From Iodobacter fluviatilis (GTDB taxonomy: Bacteria > Pseudomonadota > Gammaproteobacteria > Burkholderiales > Chitinibacteraceae): a stretch of DNA of 64,000 nt. The stretch is from contig NZ_CP025781.1 of the NCBI RefSeq assembly GCF_004194535.1, positions 992,001 through 1,056,000 of the forward strand, given 5' to 3'. Below are positions 47,538 to 56,168 of the stretch, one piece after another. Made by a program: the position numbers and the translations under genes. Under the pieces are notes generated by a model. That model was not told the origin of the DNA. It ran no database searches and was given only the letters and a program-made list of their open reading frames with translations. Each line of letters opens with the position of its first letter. Position 1 is the first letter of the stretch.

Positions 47538-49327
47538 AGCATGCCTAACTTAAAATGATGGCTAATCAGTTGGCGAAATTGCTTCACCACCCCAAGCGTA
47601 TCTTTAAGCAACTCTCGCTCTAAAGTGGTGAGCTGTGCCGGATCAAGCAAATTATCGATCGGCTTATCCATCGCCAGCCTAGCCAGCCCTAATTTAAGCT
47701 GCAAGCCCTGTAAAAACGCCAAAGATTCGCTCATATCACGGCCAAAACTCTCGTTTAAATACCCGAGCGCAATCAGGCATTGAATCCGCCGATAGCTATT
47801 TGTTTCTTTAATTTGATATTGCAAAGCCAAGCTGCGTACGCCATGCACCAGCGGAAAAATACCGCCTTTTTTTAAATCTAAGCAGTTTTTATCCGCACCA
47901 GCGTGGGTAATTAAGCGAGAAAACAAATTAATTGGCGTGGCAAATTGCTCTACAGGAAATGCAAAGCGGGATAAAAAAGCCGCGCTATCTGCCACGCCTT
48001 GAGTTAAATAATCGCGTAACTCATCAAATAAAGCACTCTGCCCACAAACAGGCCGAGCATCCTGCCAGATCGCCATATTCATCACGTTTTCACTGCTGGC
48101 AGAGCGGCTCCATTCATCCATTTTCCGCTTATAAGCCGTCACGCTTTGCCGCCAAACGGGATTAGAAACCATCACCTCGCCGGGGCACGGCGGATAGCCT
48201 AATTCAATTAAGTGAGCGGTAAAATCATCGCAAACCCGCTGCAAATCTGGATGCTGATAACCATCGGCAATAATCAGCGCATTATCCTGATCGGTATTTA
48301 AAATCTGCTCACCCCGCCCTTCGGAGCCTAAAACCAGCAGGCACACATACGGCAGCATTTCCGGCGGGGCCAACAAGCTAAAGAGCTTACTCAATAATCG
48401 ATGGCGAATTTCGGCCAGCAGCTCAGCCAATAAAGTAATCTTCATACCATTGCGGTGCAGGGAAATAATCAGTTGCTGCGTGCTTTTAACCGCAGCCTGC
48501 AGTGCGCCCGGATGGTGAGCTCGGCCAATTTGGGCGGTAATGCTACGCGGATTATTTGCCAGCGCCGACATGAGATCAATCTGTTCTAGTACGCCACAAA
48601 TCTGCTCGTCTTCCTGCACAATCAGCCTTTGTACCGAATGGCGCATCATCAGCAGCATGGCGTGGTGCAGATCATCCTCGGCCTTTACACAAATCAGCTG
48701 ACGGCTAATATGGCGGTATATGGCTTCCTGCTGCGCATCCAGCCCATCCGCCACCACATTGCGTAAATCGCTCTGGGTAAAAATCCCCACCCCTGATGCG
48801 TCCTGCACCAGCACTGCGCGGCTATGCATGCTTTTCATCAGCCTTGCGGCATCCAGCACAGTGGCGCTTTCCGCCAGCCAGCAAGGCGGATGCAGTACAG
48901 CATCCCCTACCCGTGGCTGCAGCTCTTGCAAGGGGTGATCTAACGCGGCCAGCTTGCGGGCAACATCCGCATAAAAGAACGCAGCAAACTGGCTATTGCC
49001 ATCGCTGATTTTCATCACCACATCGCGTTTAATATGCCAGAGCAGGGTGTCCTCAACCGCCCGCAAAGTACAACAAGCCTTAGCACTCAGCAGCGATTTG
49101 CTATCCAGCACATCAAAAGCGCCGTAAAAAACCACCTCATCCCCTGCCCCTTCTTCACTGACTAGCCCTTTCATCACCACCAGTAGCGCATCCACCTGCT
49201 GCCCTAGCTGCTGAATAGAATGGCCCGCTGCAAAGTAGGAGATATCCAGCGCTGCAGACAAACGATCGCGCTCAGCAGCAGTCAGGCAGCTAAAAGGTGA
49301 ACGATTAAAATCAAAGGATGCAGTCAT
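47534..49327 (-). CDS. Cyclic-nucleotide/CBS-domain protein with DUF294 nucleotidyltransferase-like domain
   Basis: A 597-residue signalling protein: a cNMP-binding-like domain (residues 10-130), a CBS pair (about 150-270, with SRAVLVQDASGVGIFTQSDLRN), a DUF294 putative nucleotidyltransferase domain (LLVLGSEGRGEQILNTDQDNAL with the GSEGR motif) and a DUF294_C helical domain. It resembles GlnD-like transferases in its catalytic core. It is coupled to the exonuclease gene, and the pair suggests ligand-controlled nucleic acid or nucleotide turnover. Confidence 0.87.
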   Translation of the reverse strand: MTASFDFNRSPFSCLTAAERDRLSAALDISYFAAGHSIQQLGQQVDALLVVMKGLVSEEGAGDEVVFYGAFDVLDSKSLLSAKACCTLRAVEDTLLWHIKRDVVMKISDGNSQFAAFFYADVARKLAALDHPLQELQPRVGDAVLHPPCWLAESATVLDAARLMKSMHSRAVLVQDASGVGIFTQSDLRNVVADGLDAQQEAIYRHISRQLICVKAEDDLHHAMLLMMRHSVQRLIVQEDEQICGVLEQIDLMSALANNPRSITAQIGRAHHPGALQAAVKSTQQLIISLHRNGMKITLLAELLAEIRHRLLSKLFSLLAPPEMLPYVCLLVLGSEGRGEQILNTDQDNALIIADGYQHPDLQRVCDDFTAHLIELGYPPCPGEVMVSNPVWRQSVTAYKRKMDEWSRSASSENVMNMAIWQDARPVCGQSALFDELRDYLTQGVADSAAFLSRFAFPVEQFATPINLFSRLITHAGADKNCLDLKKGGIFPLVHGVRSLALQYQIKETNSYRRIQCLIALGYLNESFGRDMSESLAFLQGLQLKLGLARLAMDKPIDNLLDPAQLTTLERELLKDTLGVVKQFRQLISHHFKLGML

Positions 49328-49374
49328 AAATCCCCCTATTAGCTAATTTTAGCCTTACTAGAGGAAAAAGGGTG

Positions 49375-49542
49375 CTAGCAACCAGTCGGACTTAGACGGT
49401 CGAAGCGAAAAATCGCATGGTCGAGACCAGATTTTGCCGGATTTGCAGCGCCAATAACGAGTTATTGGTCAAAAATCTAGTGAAATATAGGCCGATCAGC
49501 TGATTTTGCAGCTGACTGATGCTAAGTCCGACAGGCTACTAG
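49375..49542. mobile_element. MITE-like element, copy 1 (168 bp)
   Basis: It begins CTAGCAACCAGTCGGACTTAG and ends in the near complement CTAAGTCCGACAGGCTACTAG, and it has no coding capacity. The whole unit matches 59348-59515 in reverse orientation. It lies between the DUF294 gene and the tRNA-Ser terminator. Nothing else is seen in this gap of about 390 bases except that terminator. Confidence 0.85.
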
Positions 49543-49590
49543 GTAGTATGCAAAACAAGTAGCGATCAGCAGAAGCCATACTTCAGACGA

Positions 49591-49616
49591 AAAAAAGCCC
49601 TTGATTAACAAGGGCT
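49591..49616 (-). terminator. Rho-independent terminator of tRNA-Ser
   Basis: On the minus strand the stem AGCCCTTG / CAAGGGCT with a 5-base loop is followed by TTTTTTT. It lies about 100 bases past the tRNA-Ser gene. Confidence 0.8.
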
Positions 49617-49714
49617 GTTTTCTTATGCAAGCAATGCAACGGTATTTAAAACCCACTCAATGCCGAATGTTGCTTACCAATGATTTACCGGACTCTGCCA
49701 GTGCAAACTGCACT

Positions 49715-49807
49715 TGGCGGAGAGCAAGGGATTCGAACCCTCGATACAGGTTTTGCCCGTATGCTCCCTTAGCAGGGGAGTGCCTTCGACCACTCGGCCA
49801 ACTCTCC
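49715..49807 (-). tRNA. tRNA-Ser (anticodon GCT)
   Basis: On the minus strand, a 93-base class II tRNA: acceptor GGAGAGT / GCTCTCC, anticodon stem CTCCC/GGGAG around CTGCTAA (anticodon GCT), a long variable arm ATACGGGCAAAACCTGTAT, T-loop TTCGAAT and encoded CCA. Confidence 0.96.
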
Positions 49808-49910
49808 ATCAAGACTGCGAATCATACCTAATCACTTACAATTTAGTCAATCAAACTGTCAAAATTCCGCAAAAAAATACATTTCAATATTGCTCTGCCT
49901 CTTTTTATCC

Positions 49911-50906
49911 TTACAAATCAGTGGGTATCTGCGGTGCGCCGCTCCCCACTACCATGCCATAAGCCATCCACAGCATCAGTAAGCCATACATAATCCTTGG
50001 AAACCACTCGGCCACTTTGCTTTGAAAATCCGCGATGGAAGCACTTTCCATATTCACATGCCGCAGCAGCATTTCAGGCAAAGTACCGCTGGCCTCCCCT
50101 GTTTGCACAAAGCCCATCACCCGCTCTTCCCCTAAAAAAGACTGATGATCCAGCGCTTTAGCTAAGCTATCGCCGCGCTGCATTTTGGGCAGAATACGGC
50201 TGTATTCGCTGCGGATCAGCTGATTATGAATCGCCCGATTCGCCTTAGGCAGGGCATCAAACATCGGCAGGCCCGCTTCCAGCATCAAGGCCAGGCTTTC
50301 AAAAAAATCCCGCGCATTGCGCCGCACATGCATTGCTCCGAATAGCGGCATTTTGATCAACAGCATTTCAAGCTGCAGCCTTAAACGCGATGGCCCCGTG
50401 ACTTCCAGCCAATCCGAAATCCCTCTGAACAAAGCATAGAGGCTGATAAAAAACAGTATTGGCCGCAGGCAGCGCCACAAATAAGCAGCCGAGCTAAGTG
50501 TGCCCAAAACCAAATCAGGCAAAGGTTGTACGAGTAAAGCCAGCACAAACACCACGATGGGCAGCATCATTTTGGAGCGCATCTGCTTGCTTAATCTGGC
50601 TTTCAGCGTATAGCGCTCAGCCAAGCGAAAGTAAGTACGTGCCGGGCTGCCCGCGCTAATCGCCGCATGCAACAAATCCGCTTCCAAATCGCTAAACAAG
50701 CCAGCCATCCGCCCTGCCGCCGCCACATCCTTCCCCCGCCCCAGCCACTTACGCGCCTCATCCACTCTAGGCTGGGCAGCTTTTGCCAGCCGCAGCGACA
50801 AAAAAGCCTGCGCCACCGGCAAGCCCGCTTTCTCCATCGTTGCCAGATGGGTAAACAAATCGGCACGGATGGCGTCGTTTAATGGGGGGAGTTTGGGGTT
50901 AGGCAT
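49911..50906 (-). CDS. Type II secretion/type IV pilus F-domain inner-membrane protein
   Basis: The 331-residue product has two T2SSF helical domains. The first is near residues 15-115 (ATMEKAGLPVAQAFLSLR, ARKWLGRGKDVAAA, SAGSPARTYFRLAERY). The second is near 205-305 (DFFESLALMLEAGLPMFDAL, GDSLAKALDHQSFL, VQTGEASGTLPEMLLRH). About three membrane helices lie between and after them. Members form the membrane platform for pseudopilus or pilus assembly (GspF/PilC). No other secretion genes are adjacent, so it is an orphan whose machine is encoded elsewhere, or a solitary relic. Confidence 0.8.
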   Translation of the reverse strand: MPNPKLPPLNDAIRADLFTHLATMEKAGLPVAQAFLSLRLAKAAQPRVDEARKWLGRGKDVAAAGRMAGLFSDLEADLLHAAISAGSPARTYFRLAERYTLKARLSKQMRSKMMLPIVVFVLALLVQPLPDLVLGTLSSAAYLWRCLRPILFFISLYALFRGISDWLEVTGPSRLRLQLEMLLIKMPLFGAMHVRRNARDFFESLALMLEAGLPMFDALPKANRAIHNQLIRSEYSRILPKMQRGDSLAKALDHQSFLGEERVMGFVQTGEASGTLPEMLLRHVNMESASIADFQSKVAEWFPRIMYGLLMLWMAYGMVVGSGAPQIPTDL

Positions 50907-51414
50907 GGGGTAACTTTTGTAAAAACCATGAATAAAACCCTGATTTTTCTTTCGTGGGTGTGTTGAATATTTCACTAATAGGTATAGGCAGCTTATTTAA
51001 TTCTTTTTTAATTTTTGGCATAATTTCATCTCTAAACGCAATAAATCTATCACTCTCAGCATATTGTTCAACAGCATCGTTACGATTAGATCGCAAATAA
51101 AAACAATACTGATAAACTCTTTCGTAATATTTATTAATAAAACGAGTTGTTTTTTTATTAAAAAACTTATGCACATTTACATTATAATCAGAAAAAGCAA
51201 CAACATATTCTAAATCTATGCTTGTATCTTCTCGCGTAACATGTCCAACAAGTATTTCAAAAGCTCTTACGGTTAAAACTGCGTTATCTAATTTATTTGA
51301 AATTTCAAGTTGATTAGCACTTTTCCTTGCAAAATAAACAGCAGGAACTCCAACGAGAAAAGTAGAAAAAGGGCCTGCCCACTCAAGGATCAATTTCATT
51401 ACATCAGTAGTCAT
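50899..51414 (-). CDS. AT-rich orphan protein with one N-terminal membrane helix
   Basis: A 171-residue protein. A hydrophobic stretch near residues 8-27 (LILEWAGPFSTFLVGVPAVYFA) is followed by a basic and aromatic cytoplasmic part (RFINKYYERVYQYCFYLRSN). I recognise no family. Codon choice is clearly more AT-rich than the flanking genes, which suggests recent transfer. It overlaps the F-domain gene by 8 bases. Its promoter contains a perfect 12-bp inverted repeat. Confidence 0.6.
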   Translation of the reverse strand: MTTDVMKLILEWAGPFSTFLVGVPAVYFARKSANQLEISNKLDNAVLTVRAFEILVGHVTREDTSIDLEYVVAFSDYNVNVHKFFNKKTTRFINKYYERVYQYCFYLRSNRNDAVEQYAESDRFIAFRDEIMPKIKKELNKLPIPISEIFNTPTKEKSGFYSWFLQKLPHA

Positions 51415-51436
51415 ATATTTCCTTATATTTTATTAA

Positions 51437-51466
51437 AAATAGTTTCAGTACATTCTGAAACTATTT
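51437..51466. promoter_or_regulatory. Inverted repeat upstream of the AT-rich orphan gene
   Basis: AAATAGTTTCAG and CTGAAACTATTT form a perfect 12-bp inverted repeat with a 6-base loop, TACATT. It lies 23 bases upstream of the start at 51414, where a promoter and operator would be expected. No T-run follows. Confidence 0.5.
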
Positions 51467-51618
51467 CAATTAAAACACGAAAATATTTTATTTCAAGCCC
51501 TTGCTTTATTTGATTTCCATGCATTGGCCAAATTTTTATCAAAAAACACCTGCCCCTGCTGCATTCCCCCCCACTTTCCGCTACCCTCTCCTCCAAGCCC
51601 ATTTAATAAGACTTTCCC

Positions 51619-54600
51619 GTGCTGCATCTATTCCAATCCAACCGTATCGATGTTCTGCTGGCGGCGCTGGCGCATCAGTTAGAGACTTCTCCTTTGGCTT
51701 CCCCTTTCGAGCAGGAAAAGATTGTGGTGCAGTCTAAGGGGATGGGGAGGTGGTTGAATTTTCGCTTGGCAGAAAAGCAAGGGATGACGGCGCAGATGGG
51801 CTATCCGCTGTTGGCGTCTTTTTTCTGGGATTTAATGCAGCGCACGCTAGGTGGCAATCTGCCGAAAAAGTCGCCGTTTTCGCGGGAGATTATGGGGTGG
51901 CGGGTGTTGGCTTGGCTGGATTCGCAGCCCAATGCGCCGGTGCTGCTTAATTATCTGCGCGAAGGCGGGGATTTTCGGCGCTTTGAACTCGCCACGCGGA
52001 TTGCCGATGTGTTCGATCAGTATCTGGTTTACCGCGCCGATTGGCTGCTGGCTTGGGAAAAAAATCAGAGCCTAGGGCTGGGGGACGATGAGGCTTGGCA
52101 GGCGGCGCTGTGGCGCTATTTATCTAAAGACGAGCTGGATATTCGTGTGGATGGCGGCCATCGCGGCGCTTTGCTGGCAGCCACCCACAAGCGGCTGCTC
52201 GACCCGCGCCCGCTGGATTTGCCCAGCCGTGTTTCGCTATTTGGCATATCCAGCCTGCCGCCGGTGTATATGGAGATTTTGCGCGCGCTATCCAAGCGCT
52301 GCGAGGTGTTTATCCATGCGCTTAATCCTTGCAGTATTCCATGGGGTGAGATTCGGGATCAGGCCGAGATAGCGCGGCTCTCTGATGGCTATGACCCGGA
52401 TGATTTATATCTGGAAGTGGGTAATCCGCTGTTGGCGGTGTGGGGTAAGCAGGGACGGGAGTTTTTTAACCAGCTGATTGCCGAGCCAGAAATGATGGAA
52501 TATTTCACGCCCTTTCCCGGCAACCATGAAACGCTACTGCAAACACTGAAAAGCGATGTACTGGAATTGGTCGCCCGCTCACCAGAAACCGCACAAAGGG
52601 TAGCGCTAGACGATAAATCGCTGCAAATCCACGTTTGCCATTCAGCCATGCGCGAAGTAGAAGTACTGCATGATCAGCTACTGGCTTTATTTGAACGGGA
52701 CGCCAGCTTAAGCCCTGCCGATATTGTGGTTTTGATGCCGGATATCGAACATTACATCCCCTATATTGAGGCGGTCTTCGGCCGCACGGGGATAGATCCG
52801 CGCCCCAAGGCCAATCAAACCCCGCACGTCCCCTTTGCCATTGCCGATCGCAGCCTGCGGGATTCCGCCCCCTTAGCTCAAGCCCTGTTAGAGCTACTCA
52901 TACTGCCGCAATGCCGTTTTGCCAGCGATTGGATGATGGCACTACTGGATATTCCCGCCATTGCCCGCCGCTTTGAAATCCCCGTCAGCGAGCTGCCTAC
53001 AATTCATCGCTGGATGAATGAGCTGGGCATTCATTGGGGCAGAGACGGCGAGCATAAGGCCGAGCTAGGCCTGCCACCTACCTTTGAGCACACTTGGCGC
53101 TTTGGGCTGGATAGGCTGTTGCTAAGCATTGCTCTACCCGCTGGCGTGGCCCACCATGCTGCGCCGCTGTTTGCCGGAACCCTGCCGGGCAGCGGTGTGG
53201 CGGGTAATCAAGCGCAGCTAGCGGCAAGCTTAGCCGCCTTTGCTGAAACGCTGTTTGCCCAAGCCCAGGCCCTATCAGGGGATCACACCCCAGCAGAGTG
53301 GCATATCAAGCTGATTGCTCTGATTGAGGCCCTGTTTGCGCCGGACGAGACCGATGAAAAAGAAGCACTCTTGCTAGCCGAGCTGCGCGAGCAAGTGATC
53401 GAATTTGCCCTGCAAAGCCAAGAGGCTGGCTACGATGCACCAGTGGATTTATCCGTGCCGCGCAGCTGGCTCAATGGTGCGCTGTCCGGCAAGATTCCTA
53501 GCGGTGGATTTTTAACCGGCGCGGTGACGTTTTGCGCTATGGTGCCGATGCGCTGCCTCCCCTTTAGAGTGATTGCCTTGCTAGGTTTTAATGACGGCGC
53601 TTTTCCGCGTGAATCGCGCCCACCGGGCTTTGATTTGATGGCGCACAACCCGCAGTACGGCGATCGCTCACGCCGTGCCGATGATCGCTATCTATTTTTA
53701 GAAACGCTGCTTTCAGCCAGCGATGTGCTGTATCTGAGCTATGTAGGGCGCGGCATCCAGGACAACAATCGGATCCCACCATCGGTAGTGGTATCCGATT
53801 TAATTGATGCAGTCAGTAAAAGCTTTGTGCTGGAAGACGCAGCCCCCATGCCTGCGCTGGGCAATGAGGCGCTGAAATGGCGGCGCTTAGAGCGGGAACG
53901 CCTGCTCGCGCATCTGATTATCGAACATCCCTTGCAGCCCTTTAGCCCGCGCTATTTTAAAGACCAGCGGCTGGTAGCCTATTCGCCACTGTGGTTTATC
54001 GCCGCCTCGCAACTGGGCCAGCCACAAAGCGCGCCTTTATCGGTGCTAAGCGAGACCTTGCCGCTACCCGAGATGGAGCCGATTGCCTTTGTAGATTTCC
54101 TCGCTTTTTGGCGTAACCCAACCCGCTATTTACTCAGAAATCGCCTCGGTATTCGCTTGGCAACAGAGGCCGTCGAGTTTGAAGGCAATGAGCCATTTAG
54201 CCTTTCTTTCTCTGCCAAAAGCGAACTAAACAGTGTGATTTGGCAATCCTTAGAGCAGGGCTGGAGTGCGGATGCCATTGCCACTGGCCGCGCTGCTGGC
54301 CTACTGCCACACGGCGGTTTTGGCAATATCAGCGCCGCCAAACAATCTGCCAGCATGATTAAGCTGTACAACACCGCCGAGCCACTGCTTCATGATGTGC
54401 CGCTTGCGCCGTACTCTTTCCGCTTTGAGTTGTCAGGGCAGATTTTGACTGGTGCCTTGCATCAGTTACGCCCTAATGGCCAAGTGATGATCTGGACCGA
54501 TCACAGCTCACCGATTGAGCTGATCGCCTGCTGGCTAAAGCACCTGGCACTCTGTCTTGCCAGCCCAGAAGGCGTGGCGCTTGAAACCCGCATCGTCAGT

Positions 54601-54948
54601 CAAAAAGGTCATTGGCGTTTTGCCCCGCTCACCAAGCCAGAAGCCAGCCACCAACTAGAAAAATGGCTGCAATATTACTGGCAGGGCCAAGCTGAGCGCC
54701 TGCCCTTTGCCACCCGCAGCAGTGCCAAATATGCCGAAGCGCTTTATACAGACGATGACAAAACCAAGGCAGATACCGCGGCCAGAGAATCTTGGCACGG
54801 TAACAGCCTGCGTGGCTTTAGCGGGGAAGAAAGCGAGCCGTGGTATGAAATGGCTTGGCGTGGGCAAAGCTTGCTGAGCGATGAGGGATTTGCCGAGATG
54901 GCGAATACGCTGTTGCTAACGATGTATCAATGCAGGGAAGAACTATAA
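51619..54948 (+). CDS. recC: Exodeoxyribonuclease V subunit gamma
   Basis: The Chi-recognition scaffold of RecBCD, 1109 residues. It begins MLHLFQSNRIDVLLAALAHQ with a GTG start and has IVVQSKGMGRWLNFRLAE, SLFGISSLPPVYMEIL, VHVCHSAMREVEVLHDQLL (IHVCHSAMREVEVLH in the protein) and FCAMVPMRCLPFRVIALLG. The C-terminal PD-(D/E)xK-like fold is inactive in this family. recB and recD do not follow, unlike in enterobacteria; scattered recBCD genes are known in Neisseriales. Full length. Confidence 0.95.
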   Translation: MLHLFQSNRIDVLLAALAHQLETSPLASPFEQEKIVVQSKGMGRWLNFRLAEKQGMTAQMGYPLLASFFWDLMQRTLGGNLPKKSPFSREIMGWRVLAWLDSQPNAPVLLNYLREGGDFRRFELATRIADVFDQYLVYRADWLLAWEKNQSLGLGDDEAWQAALWRYLSKDELDIRVDGGHRGALLAATHKRLLDPRPLDLPSRVSLFGISSLPPVYMEILRALSKRCEVFIHALNPCSIPWGEIRDQAEIARLSDGYDPDDLYLEVGNPLLAVWGKQGREFFNQLIAEPEMMEYFTPFPGNHETLLQTLKSDVLELVARSPETAQRVALDDKSLQIHVCHSAMREVEVLHDQLLALFERDASLSPADIVVLMPDIEHYIPYIEAVFGRTGIDPRPKANQTPHVPFAIADRSLRDSAPLAQALLELLILPQCRFASDWMMALLDIPAIARRFEIPVSELPTIHRWMNELGIHWGRDGEHKAELGLPPTFEHTWRFGLDRLLLSIALPAGVAHHAAPLFAGTLPGSGVAGNQAQLAASLAAFAETLFAQAQALSGDHTPAEWHIKLIALIEALFAPDETDEKEALLLAELREQVIEFALQSQEAGYDAPVDLSVPRSWLNGALSGKIPSGGFLTGAVTFCAMVPMRCLPFRVIALLGFNDGAFPRESRPPGFDLMAHNPQYGDRSRRADDRYLFLETLLSASDVLYLSYVGRGIQDNNRIPPSVVVSDLIDAVSKSFVLEDAAPMPALGNEALKWRRLERERLLAHLIIEHPLQPFSPRYFKDQRLVAYSPLWFIAASQLGQPQSAPLSVLSETLPLPEMEPIAFVDFLAFWRNPTRYLLRNRLGIRLATEAVEFEGNEPFSLSFSAKSELNSVIWQSLEQGWSADAIATGRAAGLLPHGGFGNISAAKQSASMIKLYNTAEPLLHDVPLAPYSFRFELSGQILTGALHQLRPNGQVMIWTDHSSPIELIACWLKHLALCLASPEGVALETRIVSQKGHWRFAPLTKPEASHQLEKWLQYYWQGQAERLPFATRSSAKYAEALYTDDDKTKADTAARESWHGNSLRGFSGEESEPWYEMAWRGQSLLSDEGFAEMANTLLLTMYQCREEL

Positions 54949-54984
54949 GGCAAGGCCCAAGATCAACATTTGAGCTTTTAAAAA

Positions 54985-55016
54985 CAATAAAACCGTCAGG
55001 CTCGAACGTTTTATTG
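54985..55016. terminator. Hairpin downstream of recC
   Basis: CAATAAAAC and GTTTTATTG pair over 9 bp with a 14-base loop. There is no T-run. It may mark the end of the recC transcript. Confidence 0.35.
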
Positions 55017-55033
55017 GGAACCCAGCAACTCTA

Positions 55034-55066
55034 CTGGATCTCCGATAAAACTATTCGGGGATGACG
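55034..55066. repeat. Half copy of the 69-bp dispersed repeat
   Basis: 33 bases, from CTGGATCTCCG to CGGGGATGACG, match 37150-37182 inside hsdS at about 27 positions by eye. The dRS3-like half is absent. It lies in the gap between recC and the pseudouridine synthase gene. Confidence 0.65.
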
Positions 55067-55111
55067 ATCATGGCGTGAGTACAAAGAGATAAAGCGAGTT
55101 CTTAGATCCGC

Positions 55112-55843
55112 TTAAAACCGCTCTTCCATCCGCAAATAACGCCATTGACCTACAGGTAAATCAGATAGCGATACACGGCCAATACGCAGGCGACGAATGC
55201 CGATCACTTTTAAACCAACTAATTCGCACATACGGCGAATCTGACGCGGGCGGTTTTCGCGCAGTACAAAGCGCAATGCATCTTCACTCTGCCAGCTTAC
55301 CTTAGTTGGCTTGAGGCGCTCTTCATCTAGGCTTAAGCCATTATTAAGCTGCTTCATGCCTTCATCAGATAAAAAGCCTTCTACCTGCACCACGTATTCA
55401 CGCTCTACATCTGCATCCGACATCAGCTTTTTAGCAATTCGGCCATCTTGCGTCAGCACCAACAAGCCTGATGAATCTACATCTAGGCGGCCAGCTGGGG
55501 CCAGATTATGCATATGTTTTTTGAGGAAAACGATGCCTGATTTGTCGGCAATAAAACGTGTTTCCGCTTTGATCAATGTCCAAGCTGGGCGATCGCCCGG
55601 CTCAGCAGGGCCAGAAACATAGCCAACAGGCTTATGCATCAGAATGGTGGCACGCTCAGCTTGGAATAAAGTAGCTTGGCGCTCTAGGGTGATTTTTTGC
55701 TCGGGAACAACACGGCTGCCCAGCGTGTTCACCACCACGCCATCGACTTTTACCCAGCCTTGTTCAATAAATTCGTCGGCCTCGCGGCGTGAACACATGC
55801 CAAGTTCAGTCATGCGTTTGGATAAGCGGATGGATTCAGTCAT
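55112..55843 (-). CDS. RsuA/RluF-family rRNA pseudouridine synthase
   Basis: The 243-residue product has an N-terminal S4 domain (IRLSKRMTELGMCSRREADEFIEQG, split for description) and the catalytic aspartate motif APAGRLDVDSSGLLVLTQDG (Asp about residue 119). The C-terminal ENRPRQIRRMCELVGLKVIGI is typical of the family. The last segment VSLSDLPVGQWRYL is closest to RluF, which modifies U2604 of 23S rRNA, but RluB or RluE cannot be excluded from sequence alone. Confidence 0.87.
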   Translation of the reverse strand: MTESIRLSKRMTELGMCSRREADEFIEQGWVKVDGVVVNTLGSRVVPEQKITLERQATLFQAERATILMHKPVGYVSGPAEPGDRPAWTLIKAETRFIADKSGIVFLKKHMHNLAPAGRLDVDSSGLLVLTQDGRIAKKLMSDADVEREYVVQVEGFLSDEGMKQLNNGLSLDEERLKPTKVSWQSEDALRFVLRENRPRQIRRMCELVGLKVIGIRRLRIGRVSLSDLPVGQWRYLRMEERF

Positions 55844-55892
55844 GGTCGTGAAACTTTTCTTAAGAGCAATCTGCCATTGTACCCGTTAAGGC

Positions 55893-55920
55893 AAAAAAAA
55901 ACGCCACCGATTCGGTGGCG
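55893..55920 (-). terminator. Orphan minus-strand terminator
   Basis: On the minus strand an 8-bp stem, CGCCACCG / CGGTGGCG with loop AAT, is followed by nine T. No minus-strand gene lies to its right, so it may end an unannotated small transcript from 55922-56160. Confidence 0.7.
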
Positions 55921-55942
55921 CAAATACATACAGAGGAGAGAG

Positions 55943-56002
55943 ATGAAACAACATCGAAATCAATTCAATGCAAAGATTCCGTTTCAGCAGCCAGCATTCT
56001 AA
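55943..56002 (+). CDS. Possible small or broken ORF with a strong ribosome-binding site
   Basis: GAGGAG lies a few bases before an ATG that opens a 19-codon frame (MKQHRNQFNAKIPFQQPAF). After its stop, the next frame continues to 56109 with ACSVVAELTSYTANITQQIQ, ending KAQI. Joining the two would need one frameshift and would give a helical peptide of about 54 residues. I cannot assign a family. It may be a leader peptide or a decayed gene. Confidence 0.3.
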   Translation: MKQHRNQFNAKIPFQQPAF

Positions 56003-56168
56003 ATGCTGACGCCTGCAGCGTCGTTGCAGAATTAACATCCTATACCGCGAATATTACCCAGCAAATACAAGCTAAAACTGCCGCTGCACAGATTAAAGCC
56101 CAAATTTGAATATCTTCTGCAGTAATGGCGAATTATGCTTAAGCTATATAAGCCCCAAGGAGCTCGCC

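Noticed and set aside
54949-55111. Search for recB or recD after recC
   Set aside because: The downstream gap is only 160 bases and holds a hairpin and a half repeat; no trace of recB or recD coding sequence.
55915-56109. 64-codon plus-strand frame starting at GTG within the terminator hairpin
   Set aside because: Its start lies inside the stem and has no ribosome-binding site; only its distal part is mentioned as a possible frameshifted continuation of the small ORF at 55943.
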